Made by a program: the position numbers and the translations under genes. Shown one piece after another: positions 53,837-62,379 of a stretch of DNA of 64,000 nucleotides; the stretch's first letter is position 1; every line of letters starts with the position of its first letter. The DNA is taken from positions 90,886 through 154,885 of the forward strand of contig NZ_JACVCV010000014.1 in assembly GCF_017811155.1 (NCBI RefSeq). Reading direction: 5' to 3'. The DNA is from Lunatimonas salinarum. Lineage in GTDB: Bacteria > Bacteroidota > Bacteroidia > Cytophagales > Cyclobacteriaceae. The notes under the pieces are model-generated. The model ran no database searches. It was not told where the DNA came from and saw only the letters and a list, made by a program, of their open reading frames with translations.

Positions 53837-55003
53837 ATGAGCGACAAAAAACTAAAAATGGGTATGATCGGTGGGGGCCCTGGATCCTTCATCGGTGCGG
53901 TTCACCGCATTTCGGCTGCAATGGATGGTCTGATAGAATTGGCTGCAGGAGCTTTCAGCAGCAATGCAGAGAAATCCCGGCAAACAGGAAAGGAACTTTT
54001 TTTGCCCGACCACCGCGTGTATGGATCCTATGACGAAATGTTCGAAATGGAAAGACAGCTTCCCCAGGATGAACGAATCGACTTTGTGGCCATCGTGACA
54101 CCAAACCATGTGCATTTCGACCCAGCGGTGAAAGCGTTGAAAAACGGCTTTCATGTGGTGTTGGATAAACCCATGACATTTACCTACGAGGAGGCGAAGG
54201 CGCTCGCTAAAACCATCGACGAGACGGGATTGCTTTTTTGTCTTACCCATACGTACACCGGTTATCCCATGGTAAAGGAAGCTAGACACCTCATTAAATC
54301 GGGTGTGCTCGGGAAAATCCGAAAGGTATACGTAGAGTATCCGCAGGGATGGCTTTGGACAGACTTGGAAAATACCGACTATAAACAGGCAAAATGGCGC
54401 ACAGACCCCAAGCAAAGTGGTATTGCCAACTGTATGGGGGATATCGGTACCCATGCCTTTAATTTGGCGGAGTACGTGAGTGGTCTGAAAACCACCAAAA
54501 TCTGTGCCGACTTGAACATCGTTGTAGACGGACGTACCCTGGACGATGATGGTTCGGTATTGCTAAAATACGACAACGGTGCATCGGGCGTCCTAATGGC
54601 CACGCAAATAGCTACTGGCTCGGAAAACAATATCAAAATAAGGGTGTTTGGAGAAAAGGCCGGCTTGGAGTGGGAGCAGGATAATGCCAACACGCTGATC
54701 GTGCGTCATCCTGAAGCACCTGACCAGATCTACCGTACCGGTGGAAACATACCCTACCTGTCCTCTTGGGCCATGGAAAACCTGCGTACACCGGGTGGGC
54801 ATCCCGAGGGATACCTGGAAGCGTTTGCTAATCTGTACAGAAATTTTGCGAGAACGCTATACGCCAAACGAAACGGTGAAACACCTAAGGTGGAGTGGCT
54901 GGACTTTCCCGGTGCGGAGGATGGACTTCGAGGCATGGCATTCGTCGAACATGTGGTTAAAAGTGCCAAAAGTGAACAAAAATGGACTAACTTTGAACTT
55001 TAA
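53837..55003 (+). CDS. Gfo/Idh/MocA family oxidoreductase
   Basis: A 388-residue NAD(P)-dependent sugar dehydrogenase. The Rossmann motif MIGGGPGSFIGAVHR is near residue 9, DKPMTFTYEEA holds the conserved Lys (EKP-type), and GDIGTHAFNLAEYV has the catalytic-type Asp and His. The ATG at 53837, preceded by AAAGAGTAAAAGA, gives the standard N-terminus; the open frame extending to 53672 is not family-like. It is the first gene of the plus-strand half of the sugar cluster. Confidence 0.93.
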   Translation: MSDKKLKMGMIGGGPGSFIGAVHRISAAMDGLIELAAGAFSSNAEKSRQTGKELFLPDHRVYGSYDEMFEMERQLPQDERIDFVAIVTPNHVHFDPAVKALKNGFHVVLDKPMTFTYEEAKALAKTIDETGLLFCLTHTYTGYPMVKEARHLIKSGVLGKIRKVYVEYPQGWLWTDLENTDYKQAKWRTDPKQSGIANCMGDIGTHAFNLAEYVSGLKTTKICADLNIVVDGRTLDDDGSVLLKYDNGASGVLMATQIATGSENNIKIRVFGEKAGLEWEQDNANTLIVRHPEAPDQIYRTGGNIPYLSSWAMENLRTPGGHPEGYLEAFANLYRNFARTLYAKRNGETPKVEWLDFPGAEDGLRGMAFVEHVVKSAKSEQKWTNFEL

Positions 55004-55018
55004 AATAACTTAAACGCT

Positions 55019-56074
55019 ATGAAAACCATCAAAGGACCTGCGTTGTTTTTAGCTCAATTCGCAGACGACAAAGCCCCATTCAATAACCTTAAAAATATCA
55101 CCACCTGGGCGGCCAGCATAGGCTATAAGGCAGTGCAGATCCCAACTTGGGACGCACGTCTGATAGACCTGCAGCGTGCGGCCGAAGACCTGGACTATGT
55201 GAACGAGATCAAAGCCGTAGTCAAAGAGGCCGGCGTGGAGATCTCCGATTTTTCTACTCACCTGCAAGGGCAACTGGTCGCAGTTCATCCGGCCTATAAC
55301 GAAATGTTTGATGCCTTTGCACCCAAGGAACTTGCCGGTGACCTAAAGGGAAAAACCGAATGGGCCACGCAGCAGCTCAAGTGGGCGGCCAAGGCCTCCC
55401 ATAATTTTGGGCTGAAGACCCATGCTACCTTTAGCGGTGCCCTGATGTGGCACACGGTGTACCCTTGGCCTCAGCGACCTGCGGGTCTGGTGGATACGGG
55501 ATTTGAGGAGTTAGCGAAACGGTGGCTGCCGATATTGGATGAGTTTGACAAGTATGGAGTGGATGTATGTTACGAGCTGCACCCAGGGGAAGATCTGCAT
55601 GATGGCGTGACTTTTGAGAAGTTCTTGGAAAAAGTGAATAATCACAAGCGCGCGAACATCCTCTACGACCCCAGTCATTTTGTGCTGCAATGTTTGAATT
55701 ACCTAGATTTTATAGATATTTACCACGAAAGAATCAAGATGTTCCATGTGAAGGATGCTGAGTTCAATCCAACGGGTCGTCAAGGCGTGTATGGGGGATA
55801 TTCGGGCTGGGTAGAACGTGCCGGACGTTTCCGTTCGCTAGGGGATGGTCAGGTTGATTTCAACGGGATATTCAGCAAGCTGTCTCAGTACGACTTTGAT
55901 GGTTGGGCGGTATTGGAATGGGAATGTGCCCTGAAGCATCCCGAAAACGGAGCCATTGAAGGGGCCAAGTTTATCAGCGAAAAGATCATTCGAGTGACTG
56001 AAAAGACGTTTGACGATTTTGCGTCTACAGGTGCGGATGAAGGCTTCAACCGAAAAATATTAGGAATCAGTTAA
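55019..56074 (+). CDS. Sugar phosphate isomerase/epimerase (xylose-isomerase-like TIM barrel)
   Basis: A 351-residue TIM-barrel enzyme of the AP-endonuclease-2 family. The metal ligands expected for keto-sugar isomerases appear in CYELHPGEDLHDG, LYDPSHFVLQ, KMFHVKDAEF and AVLEWECA. It follows the oxidoreductase by 15 bp. The pair is common in inositol or 3-keto-sugar catabolism, where the isomerase acts on the keto product. Confidence 0.88.
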   Translation: MKTIKGPALFLAQFADDKAPFNNLKNITTWAASIGYKAVQIPTWDARLIDLQRAAEDLDYVNEIKAVVKEAGVEISDFSTHLQGQLVAVHPAYNEMFDAFAPKELAGDLKGKTEWATQQLKWAAKASHNFGLKTHATFSGALMWHTVYPWPQRPAGLVDTGFEELAKRWLPILDEFDKYGVDVCYELHPGEDLHDGVTFEKFLEKVNNHKRANILYDPSHFVLQCLNYLDFIDIYHERIKMFHVKDAEFNPTGRQGVYGGYSGWVERAGRFRSLGDGQVDFNGIFSKLSQYDFDGWAVLEWECALKHPENGAIEGAKFISEKIIRVTEKTFDDFASTGADEGFNRKILGIS

Positions 56075-56096
56075 AATCAAATACAACCAATTAAAA

Positions 56097-56522
56097 ATGA
56101 AGTTAAATAAAACCTTAAGCTTGGCTGTGGTTGCGGCGGCAATTATGGCAACATCCTGCGGTGGTTCTGGGACTAAAACAGAAACAACCTCATCCACCCC
56201 AGCTCCAGCGGCACCTGCCCAGCAAGAAGTGAGTCCAGAGGAAAGGCACAAGGATAATCCGGATTTTGCGGCAGGACTTGCTCTCGTGAAGCAAAGCGAC
56301 TGCCCCAGCTGCCACATGGTGGATCGTAAGATCGTAGGGCCTGCTTACAACGATGTATCAGAAAAGTACGAGCTTACTGATGAAAACGTGGAGCTCCTGG
56401 CCAGCCATGTGATTAATGGCAACGTGGGCGTTTGGGGAGAAATCCCCATGCCAGCACACCCAACTCTTTCCAAGGAAGACGCCGAGCTAATGGTTAAGTA
56501 CGTCCTGTTACTTAAAAAGTAG
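56097..56522 (+). CDS. Lipoprotein cytochrome c (class I)
   Basis: A 141-residue protein with lipobox ATSC (Cys21) and a Thr/Pro/Ala-rich linker (24-47). A monohaem domain follows with C69-P-S-C72-H73 and a likely axial Met118 in EIPMPAHP. It probably takes electrons from the periplasmic GMC dehydrogenase encoded divergently. It is 22 bp after the isomerase gene and is followed by a terminator. Confidence 0.92.
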   Translation: MKLNKTLSLAVVAAAIMATSCGGSGTKTETTSSTPAPAAPAQQEVSPEERHKDNPDFAAGLALVKQSDCPSCHMVDRKIVGPAYNDVSEKYELTDENVELLASHVINGNVGVWGEIPMPAHPTLSKEDAELMVKYVLLLKK

Positions 56523-56542
56523 TTAGGGTGTGAAGTAGAATA

Positions 56543-56586
56543 GAGAATCCCGTTTCCGGCTTTTTACGGAGGCGGGATTCTTTTTC
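56543..56586 (+). terminator. Rho-independent terminator after the cytochrome c gene
   Basis: The arms AGAATCCCG (56544-56552) and CGGGATTCT (56573-56581) form a 9-bp stem followed by a T run. It partly separates the first three genes from the 3-keto-disaccharide hydrolase gene. Confidence 0.85.
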
Positions 56587-56621
56587 TGTTTTAATTCTGC
56601 AATAAACTAACCCCCATAATT

Positions 56622-57362
56622 ATGAAAAATTATCATTTATTGCTCGCAGCGGCAGGACTGGCACTCGCTTCCTGCGGAGGATCGGAAAAAGCTGGCGAAG
56701 GCCAAGCGGATGCACCCAAACTTTCGGCCACGGAAGGCAGCGAATGGATCACCCTTTTTGACGGGACCTCCTTGGACAACTTCAAGGGATATGGGAAGGA
56801 TGCCCCCGGAGAGGCTTGGACTATTCAGGATGGTACCCTGTATTTTCAGGGTCAGCGCAAGCGGGCGGAAGACTTAACAGGTGGCGATCTAGTGACCAAA
56901 GAGACGTTTTCGGACTTTCACCTGAAGGTGGAATGGAAAATCTCCGAAAATGGCAATAGCGGTATCATGTTTCTGGTAAAAGACAACGGCGAATATCAAG
57001 CTACCTATCATACAGGTCCCGAATACCAGTTGCTGGACAATGACGGGCACCGAGATGGGCAGATCGTGACCCACAGGACTGCCAACTTGTACGATCTAAT
57101 CGCTTCCGAGGTGGAGCCTGTTAAGCCGGTTGGAGAATGGAACCTGACCGAAATTGTGCTAAAGAACGGAGAACTCACTTTTTTCCTTAATGGGGTGCAA
57201 ACTGTAAAGACTACTCTCTGGAACGATGCATGGAACGAGATGGTAGGCAAAAGCAAGTTTAAGGATATGCCGGACTTTGCCAAGTTCAAGGAGGGGGCTA
57301 TTTCTTTCCAAGACCACGGTGATGATATCTGGTTTCGGAATATTCAGATCAAAAGACTTTAA
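56622..57362 (+). CDS. 3-keto-disaccharide hydrolase family lipoprotein (DUF1080)
   Basis: A 246-residue lipoprotein (LALASC, Cys19) with a single concanavalin-like beta-sandwich. WITLFDGTSLDNFKGYG at the start, GNSGIMFLVKD and GPEYQLLDNDGH in the middle and IWFRNIQIKRL at the end are diagnostic. Family members split 3-keto-glycosides made by the dehydrogenase. The position behind the terminator suggests readthrough or a separate promoter in the 36-bp gap. Confidence 0.92.
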   Translation: MKNYHLLLAAAGLALASCGGSEKAGEGQADAPKLSATEGSEWITLFDGTSLDNFKGYGKDAPGEAWTIQDGTLYFQGQRKRAEDLTGGDLVTKETFSDFHLKVEWKISENGNSGIMFLVKDNGEYQATYHTGPEYQLLDNDGHRDGQIVTHRTANLYDLIASEVEPVKPVGEWNLTEIVLKNGELTFFLNGVQTVKTTLWNDAWNEMVGKSKFKDMPDFAKFKEGAISFQDHGDDIWFRNIQIKRL

Positions 57363-57385
57363 ACGAACCCTATTTTGCTTAAAAG

Positions 57386-57413
57386 AAACCGCTCCCAAAG
57401 GAACGGTTTTTTT
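57386..57413 (+). terminator. Terminator after the DUF1080 gene
   Basis: AAACCG (57386-57391) pairs with CGGTTT (57404-57409), followed by a run of T. It marks the end of the sugar cluster. Confidence 0.65.
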
Positions 57414-57569
57414 GTACGCTGGATTGAAGGAAACACGACATGTGGCTTTTTGCGTTTTTATAGTAAAATTCAAGAATCCAATAGATGTTTCCATCATCGG
57501 GAGCTATTTCTCCCAGAATGGATTGGTTTTTATTATTTTTATAACTCATTCAAATAGTTTGTATATCCT

Positions 57570-58175
57570 ATGGAAACGCAACCTGAAAGAAACATAGTCA
57601 ACGAACCCGACTTTGCTTACGGTTCCTACAACTACGCGGATTATCTTACCTGGGAGATAGATGAAATGGTAGAGCTGATCCGTGGAAAGGTGTTTCGGCT
57701 GGCAGCCGCACCCCGTGTGATCCATCAGCGGATATCGGGTAGAATTTTCAATACCTTGTATAATTTTCTCGAAGGGAAGCCCTGTGAAGTGTTTTCGGCG
57801 CCGTTTGATGTTCGGTTGCCGGTAGCTTCAAAAAGGAATGAGGACATCGACACCGTTGTGCAGCCGGATTTATGTGTCGTTTGTGACCCGGAGAAGATAG
57901 ACGAACGTGGCTGTCTAGGGGCCCCGGACTTAATTGTGGAGATCCTTTCTCCCGGCAACAACAAAAAAGATATAAAGTTAAAATACGAGGTGTATGAGGC
58001 TTCGGGAGTGAAGGAATACTGGGTCATCCATCCGGATGAGCGGACCTTACTCATTTATACACTGACGAGCGGCAGCTATCATTCCTCCCGTTTATTCACC
58101 CTGGGTGATAAGGTAAGTTCTCAAGCCGTGGCTGGATTTGAGCTGGAGTTGGATGATGTGTTTGGAGGATTATAG
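57570..58175 (+). CDS. Uma2 family endonuclease-like protein (DUF820)
   Basis: A 201-residue PD-(D/E)xK-fold protein. VVQPDLCVVCDP, GAPDLIVEILSPGNNKKDIKLK and VKEYWVIHP are the Uma2 motifs, with Asp and Glu-x-Lys-type active-site residues. Family members are numerous, often stand-alone and of unknown function. It has no obvious partner here. Confidence 0.9.
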   Translation: METQPERNIVNEPDFAYGSYNYADYLTWEIDEMVELIRGKVFRLAAAPRVIHQRISGRIFNTLYNFLEGKPCEVFSAPFDVRLPVASKRNEDIDTVVQPDLCVVCDPEKIDERGCLGAPDLIVEILSPGNNKKDIKLKYEVYEASGVKEYWVIHPDERTLLIYTLTSGSYHSSRLFTLGDKVSSQAVAGFELELDDVFGGL

Positions 58176-58223
58176 TAAGCTCTTTTGGCTACGGATCTTC
58201 AACCTACAATTTCCAAAAATAAC

Positions 58224-58418
58224 ATGAGGTATACCAAATTTACTTTGTTCCTTTTTCCAGTATTCCTGTTTCAAAACTGTGGAAATAAAGGTGATGAGGA
58301 TACCTTAGCATCTACCAAAACGATAGAGATCCAGAAGGATTTTTTGTTTGGCGATTCACCGGAATGGGGAAGAGGAAAGAAATCCAATGATCCTGTTTTA
58401 CCGGATACTATCCCATAA
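58224..58418 (+). CDS. Small lipoprotein of unknown function
   Basis: A 64-residue product. A hydrophobic signal (FTLFLFPVFLFQNC) with a lipobox-like Cys20 is followed by 44 polar residues. No family is recognised. The shortness suggests either a genuine small lipoprotein or the surviving N-terminus of a longer, lost gene. The ATG at 58224 is preferred over a TTG at 58185. Confidence 0.45.
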   Translation: MRYTKFTLFLFPVFLFQNCGNKGDEDTLASTKTIEIQKDFLFGDSPEWGRGKKSNDPVLPDTIP

Positions 58419-58808
58419 ATAGCGGCGCTCTACGATTGATTGGCAGTGTACCGGATCAATATCTCCTTAGGTCAATGGAGTACCCATCTAGGTGTTTTTC
58501 CAGAACCGAAATGCTAGGTATAGATTTTCGGTAATACTTATGGCCTTCCATTGAGTAATTTTACTCAGTATATTGAGTAAATTTTTTATAAACCCCTTTT
58601 AATACTGATATTCAGGTGATTATTAGATATTTTTTATCCCTGATAAACCAATAAATGAAAGCCGTAAGGTCTGCCATTCAAAACAAATCCACCTCGTCAT
58701 TGCCTTCCCGCCAATAACAAACAAAACGGAGTGAAAATAAAGCGTGATTCAAATTCTCCTCAGTCAGTTGCGAAATTTTTAGTCCGTAATTTTTAATTCT
58801 TATTTTAT
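58419..58808. other. Intergenic stretch upstream of blaI
   Basis: No open frame with coding character was seen. It contains the TGAGTAA-type palindrome at 58560-58581, A/T-rich sequence around 58582-58660, and the upstream part of the blaI promoter. Confidence 0.5.
58560..58581. repeat. 22-bp perfect palindrome TTTACTCA-N6-TGAGTAAA
   Basis: Perfect 8-bp arms at 58560-58567 and 58574-58581 flank GTATAT. A further TTGAGTAA half-site lies 2 bp upstream at 58551-58558. The arrangement resembles a binding site for a dimeric regulator. No gene start lies close, and the target is unknown. Confidence 0.45.
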
Positions 58809-58848
58809 GTTCTATATTTGTAGAACAAATTCTATAAAACTAGAGAAT
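58809..58848 (+). promoter_or_regulatory. blaI promoter with overlapping palindromic operator
   Basis: TATATTTG (58813-58820) is a perfect -7 element. It lies inside the palindrome GTTCTA-N6-TAGAAC (58809-58826), which resembles BlaI/MecI operators. A second, weaker dyad (TCTA-N6-TAGA) lies within 58829-58848, just before the ATG at 58847. The arrangement predicts autorepression by BlaI. Confidence 0.65.
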
Positions 58849-59221
58849 GAATCTTTCAAACGCTGAAGAGCAACTTATGAATTTGATTTGGGAAAAGAAA
58901 GGCAGAGTCTTTATGAAGGATATCTTGGAATCCTATCCCGATCCCAAACCAGCCAATACAACTGTGGCCACATTACTGAAGCGGCTGCAGGACAAAGGAG
59001 CCATTTATTTTGAGCTGTATGGCAACTCCAGGGCATACTTCCCATTGGTGGACAAGAACCATTATTTCTCCAAAAAGGTAAACGTTATGATCAAAGACTT
59101 CTTTAACGATTCCCCCGCCCAATTTGCTTCCTTTCTCACGAAAGAAACGGAATTGGATACGAAAGAATTGGAAGCACTAAAAAACATAATCGAGGAACAA
59201 CTTAAATTCCAAAAGCCATGA
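58847..59221 (+). CDS. BlaI/MecI/CopY family transcriptional repressor
   Basis: A 124-residue winged-helix protein. LSNAEEQLMNLIWEKKG at the N-terminus, then PANTTVATLLKRLQDKGAI as the recognition region, are typical of the family. It dimerises through C-terminal helices and is inactivated by proteolysis through its BlaR1 partner. It overlaps blaR1 by 4 bp and has operator-like palindromes at its own promoter. Confidence 0.93.
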   Translation: MNLSNAEEQLMNLIWEKKGRVFMKDILESYPDPKPANTTVATLLKRLQDKGAIYFELYGNSRAYFPLVDKNHYFSKKVNVMIKDFFNDSPAQFASFLTKETELDTKELEALKNIIEEQLKFQKP

Positions 59222-60939
59222 TAGCGTTTATCGTTAAGGCTAGTATTGCCTTACTTATTTTCTATGTTTTCTACCGAGCTTTTTTGGCCAGGGAAAGCAT
59301 GTTTCAGTTCAACAGATTCTATCTGCTATTTGCGCTCAGCTTTTCACTGATTGTTCCGTTTCTTCATATGCCATTTGGTGTCCAAGTCGCGGAAAACTTA
59401 TTTTCTGAGCATACGGAGGGATTCACCTCTGTGGAAGAAGAGGGGAGTTCCGCAGAAGTAAAAACACAGCCTTTTGGCTTGGATCAAGGGGGGAATGAAG
59501 GGAAATCCCAAATTCCAACCGTAACGGCCTTAAACTGGAATGCTATATTTTTGGGCATTTATTTGATCGGACTCATCTTCTTTTCAATCCGCTTTACACT
59601 ACAACTAGCCCAACTCATTCGATTAATACGAACTAATCCGACCAGAAAGGATACTGAATGCACCTATGTGCTGCTACCCGATAATACCATACCCTATACA
59701 TTTTTGAACTTTCTGTTTGTTGAAGAGGAATCTTTCCAACGGATTGAAAAAGAAATCCTATGCCATGAACTGACCCATATTCGCCAGAAACACAGTTGGG
59801 ATATTTTGCTGGTGGAATTTCTTAAAATTGTTTTCTGGTTTAATCCACTATACCTACTCTATAAGCAGGCGATCCAGCTTAATCACGAGTTTCTGGCAGA
59901 TGAGGCCGTTAATGCCACCTTCCGGGAAAAAACAGCATACCAGTGGCTTTTGTTACACAAAACTTCCGGTAAGCAGGGTGCCATGTCCATGAGTAGTCCA
60001 TTCAGTTTTTCCGCCACCAAAAGCAGGATAATTATGATGGGAAAATTCAGTTCACCTCTAAAATCCAGTGTACTCAAATCGGTCAGTATGTTGATAGCTG
60101 CTTTCTTGACCGTTTTTTTGTCATCCAGTCGACAATTTGAATCCACATCGTTTCAATCCACGCCATTTCAATTGACGCCGTTCGAATCTGCAAACGAGTT
60201 TGAAAAATCGCTTTCCGAGGGATATAACGATGGGGATCAATATGAATTGGACCTGAATAAATTGAATTTGTATGCAATCCGGGAGGCCTATCTTGCCTTG
60301 GATGAGCATGAAAAATTTACCGGTACAGAGTTTCCGTTTTTTGAGCCGTTGGCATTTGAGAAGATGGTAGCATTGCAGCAAGCTTATCCCGAAGTGAAAA
60401 CGAGCATTCTTTATGAAAGGTCTCCCGAAAAAAAGGAAATCAAGAAGGAAGTTTTTGAACAGTGGAAAAAAACAAAGAATATCTCATTGACGATTGATGA
60501 TATCGAAAGAGACGTGTCGGAGTTGAGCAAATATCAGTCGGAAGATTTTGCCATGTTTCTTGTTCGTGAAACGGAGAAAAAAGGTTTTCTAAAAAAAGCG
60601 GCCTACAATGTATCACTGATGACCCATGAATATTTTCATGGAAAATTTTTTAAGGCAGTGAAGAAAGCTACAGCTGTCCAAGCTGAATATCCAAGTGCTC
60701 ACAAGGTACAGGTATTCTTTGGACGCAACAACATAGTTGAAAGAGACGGGAAAATCACCAAGATCGCTCCCGAGAACTTTGAAGCCACTATCTTTCAGCA
60801 ATTGCGGATCATTGATCCCGTTGAGTTAATTTCGAATATGGGACACATTATTCGTGAAAACAGGCAGCAAAGCATTACAATTGCCATACTGAGTAACGAG
60901 GGCAGAGGGGTAACCGTAATGCCTTTACCAATCAACTGA
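59218..60939 (+). CDS. M56 family metallopeptidase, BlaR1-like sensor
   Basis: A 573-residue membrane protein. N-terminal helices flank a zinc site HELTH (183-187), with the later ligand in LNHEFLADEAV, as in BlaR1/MecR1. A last helix (about 282-300) is followed by a roughly 270-residue C-terminal domain. That domain lacks the SxxK/SxN motifs of the penicillin-binding sensor, so the inducing signal is probably not a beta-lactam. A 15-bp tandem repeat encodes an FxSTPF-type linker just after the helix. It is translationally coupled to blaI. Confidence 0.88.
   Translation: MIAFIVKASIALLIFYVFYRAFLARESMFQFNRFYLLFALSFSLIVPFLHMPFGVQVAENLFSEHTEGFTSVEEEGSSAEVKTQPFGLDQGGNEGKSQIPTVTALNWNAIFLGIYLIGLIFFSIRFTLQLAQLIRLIRTNPTRKDTECTYVLLPDNTIPYTFLNFLFVEEESFQRIEKEILCHELTHIRQKHSWDILLVEFLKIVFWFNPLYLLYKQAIQLNHEFLADEAVNATFREKTAYQWLLLHKTSGKQGAMSMSSPFSFSATKSRIIMMGKFSSPLKSSVLKSVSMLIAAFLTVFLSSSRQFESTSFQSTPFQLTPFESANEFEKSLSEGYNDGDQYELDLNKLNLYAIREAYLALDEHEKFTGTEFPFFEPLAFEKMVALQQAYPEVKTSILYERSPEKKEIKKEVFEQWKKTKNISLTIDDIERDVSELSKYQSEDFAMFLVRETEKKGFLKKAAYNVSLMTHEYFHGKFFKAVKKATAVQAEYPSAHKVQVFFGRNNIVERDGKITKIAPENFEATIFQQLRIIDPVELISNMGHIIRENRQQSITIAILSNEGRGVTVMPLPIN
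60136..60195 (+). repeat. Four 15-bp imperfect tandem repeats inside the BlaR1 gene
   Basis: Units at 60136-60150, 60151-60165, 60166-60180 and 60181-60195 begin TTTGAATCC, TTTCAATCC, TTTCAATTG and TTCGAATCT. They keep frame and encode FESTS, FQSTP, FQLTP and FESAN. They form a flexible linker after the last membrane helix. Confidence 0.7.
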
Positions 60940-61140
60940 TACAATTCTGAGGGTTCATTAGAGCGTCTTTGATGGATATAGTGAGGCGGAGCTAATCCAT
61001 TTATCTCCGTTTGAGGCTCTTAGTATAACCCAAGTGGTATACTTCATCAGATTGATCAGATCAGCGGCCATCTTTTCGGATGGGCCTGACAACGTAAATG
61101 AATTAGCAAATTTTGAATTATAAATTAGAGAAAGATATCT

Positions 61141-62262
61141 ATGCGGTATTTATTTTATTTGATTTTTGGGGTGTTAATATCGTGTAAAGAAAGTATTGTT
61201 AAAGATAGCTCGGATTATTTTTCCAACCTGCAATTTTCGGTAGATACCGTGATCATTGATCCGGTTGATGAAATTATCTTTTTAAAACACCAGCTTTTGA
61301 ATTCGGACATGGGCACGGACGGAACATACTTTTATAATTTTAATGTTGATGACCATACCCTTGAAAAAGTTAATCTGGATGAGCTGCGCCTGGAGGAAAA
61401 ATTTCCTTTTGAAAAAGAAGGACCTAACGGCACCGGTCCTGGAATAGGAATAATGGGAGTTATCGACGAAAGTCATGTTTCCATAACGGGGATGTATCAT
61501 AGCTCATTATTTTCTATGGAAGGAGAGAAATTAATGACTGTTTATTATGAAAACTTCTCTTTGGCGGATTGGCATAGTGGGGGAGATCTGTTAATGGGAA
61601 GTAGTGTGTTATTGGATCCCGATTCCAAGCGATTATATGGATTGATCCAAGAATATGAGGATAAAAAGTTTGTATTGAGAGTGCTCCATTTGGAGGAATA
61701 TGAAACATCAAGGGTGAAACTAAAAAGCTTTGATAAGATGCCTGAATATAGCTTTATGTATTATATTGGAAAAAGTACAATCCATCAAACACCAAAAGTG
61801 GGTATAGAAAAGTTCGGTAAGAAAGTGATTTTGTCCAATGAAATCACGAGTGCTTTGATGTGGTATGACACGGAGGTGGACTCTCTTTTTATGAAATCAT
61901 ATACGAGCCAACTAACAGCCAACCAAAAAGAGAAAGAATACAGAAAGGTATATGAAACTCCCGAGGAATATAGGGTTGAATATGCCAGGTACAAACAAGA
62001 GATTAATTTCATGCCGCCGTTTTGGGATCGGGACGGTCAACTATTTCTCAGGTTTTCCTATATTGAAAATGAAAGCAGAACAGATGTGTTTTTAACGGCT
62101 TATGACGCGGAATTAAACCAACTTGGAGAGACATTTGTCCCGCAGCTGACCAAAAGACCGGCAAAGCATTTTGCCAAGGATGGCAAAATTTGGATTTATG
62201 AAAATATGAATGACGAGATGGGTTTTGTTCGGTTAAAGATTCAACGTGAGATTTACTTTTAG
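61141..62262 (+). CDS. DUF4221-type lipoprotein, paralogue B
   Basis: A 373-residue lipoprotein with VLISC (Cys15). DTVIIDPVDEIIFLKHQL, DDHTLEKVNLDELRLEEKFP and KHFAKDGKIWIYENMNDEMG align with paralogue A at 38.5 kb. The function is unknown. It is followed 117 bp later by the interrupted third copy, so B and C are a tandem pair. Confidence 0.8.
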   Translation: MRYLFYLIFGVLISCKESIVKDSSDYFSNLQFSVDTVIIDPVDEIIFLKHQLLNSDMGTDGTYFYNFNVDDHTLEKVNLDELRLEEKFPFEKEGPNGTGPGIGIMGVIDESHVSITGMYHSSLFSMEGEKLMTVYYENFSLADWHSGGDLLMGSSVLLDPDSKRLYGLIQEYEDKKFVLRVLHLEEYETSRVKLKSFDKMPEYSFMYYIGKSTIHQTPKVGIEKFGKKVILSNEITSALMWYDTEVDSLFMKSYTSQLTANQKEKEYRKVYETPEEYRVEYARYKQEINFMPPFWDRDGQLFLRFSYIENESRTDVFLTAYDAELNQLGETFVPQLTKRPAKHFAKDGKIWIYENMNDEMGFVRLKIQREIYF

Positions 62263-62379
62263 TTATTTTTTCTAGAAGGTTAAAAATGGTTAAACCTAAC
62301 TGTCAGGAAGTGGAGTATTCCGCTAATTTGAATAGGTTTACACACGTATATTTTGTCCTTATGTAGATCAAGCAATGTC

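Noticed and set aside
53852..54454. Minus-strand 200-codon open frame
   Set aside because: It is antisense to the Gfo/Idh/MocA oxidoreductase and has no recognised motif.
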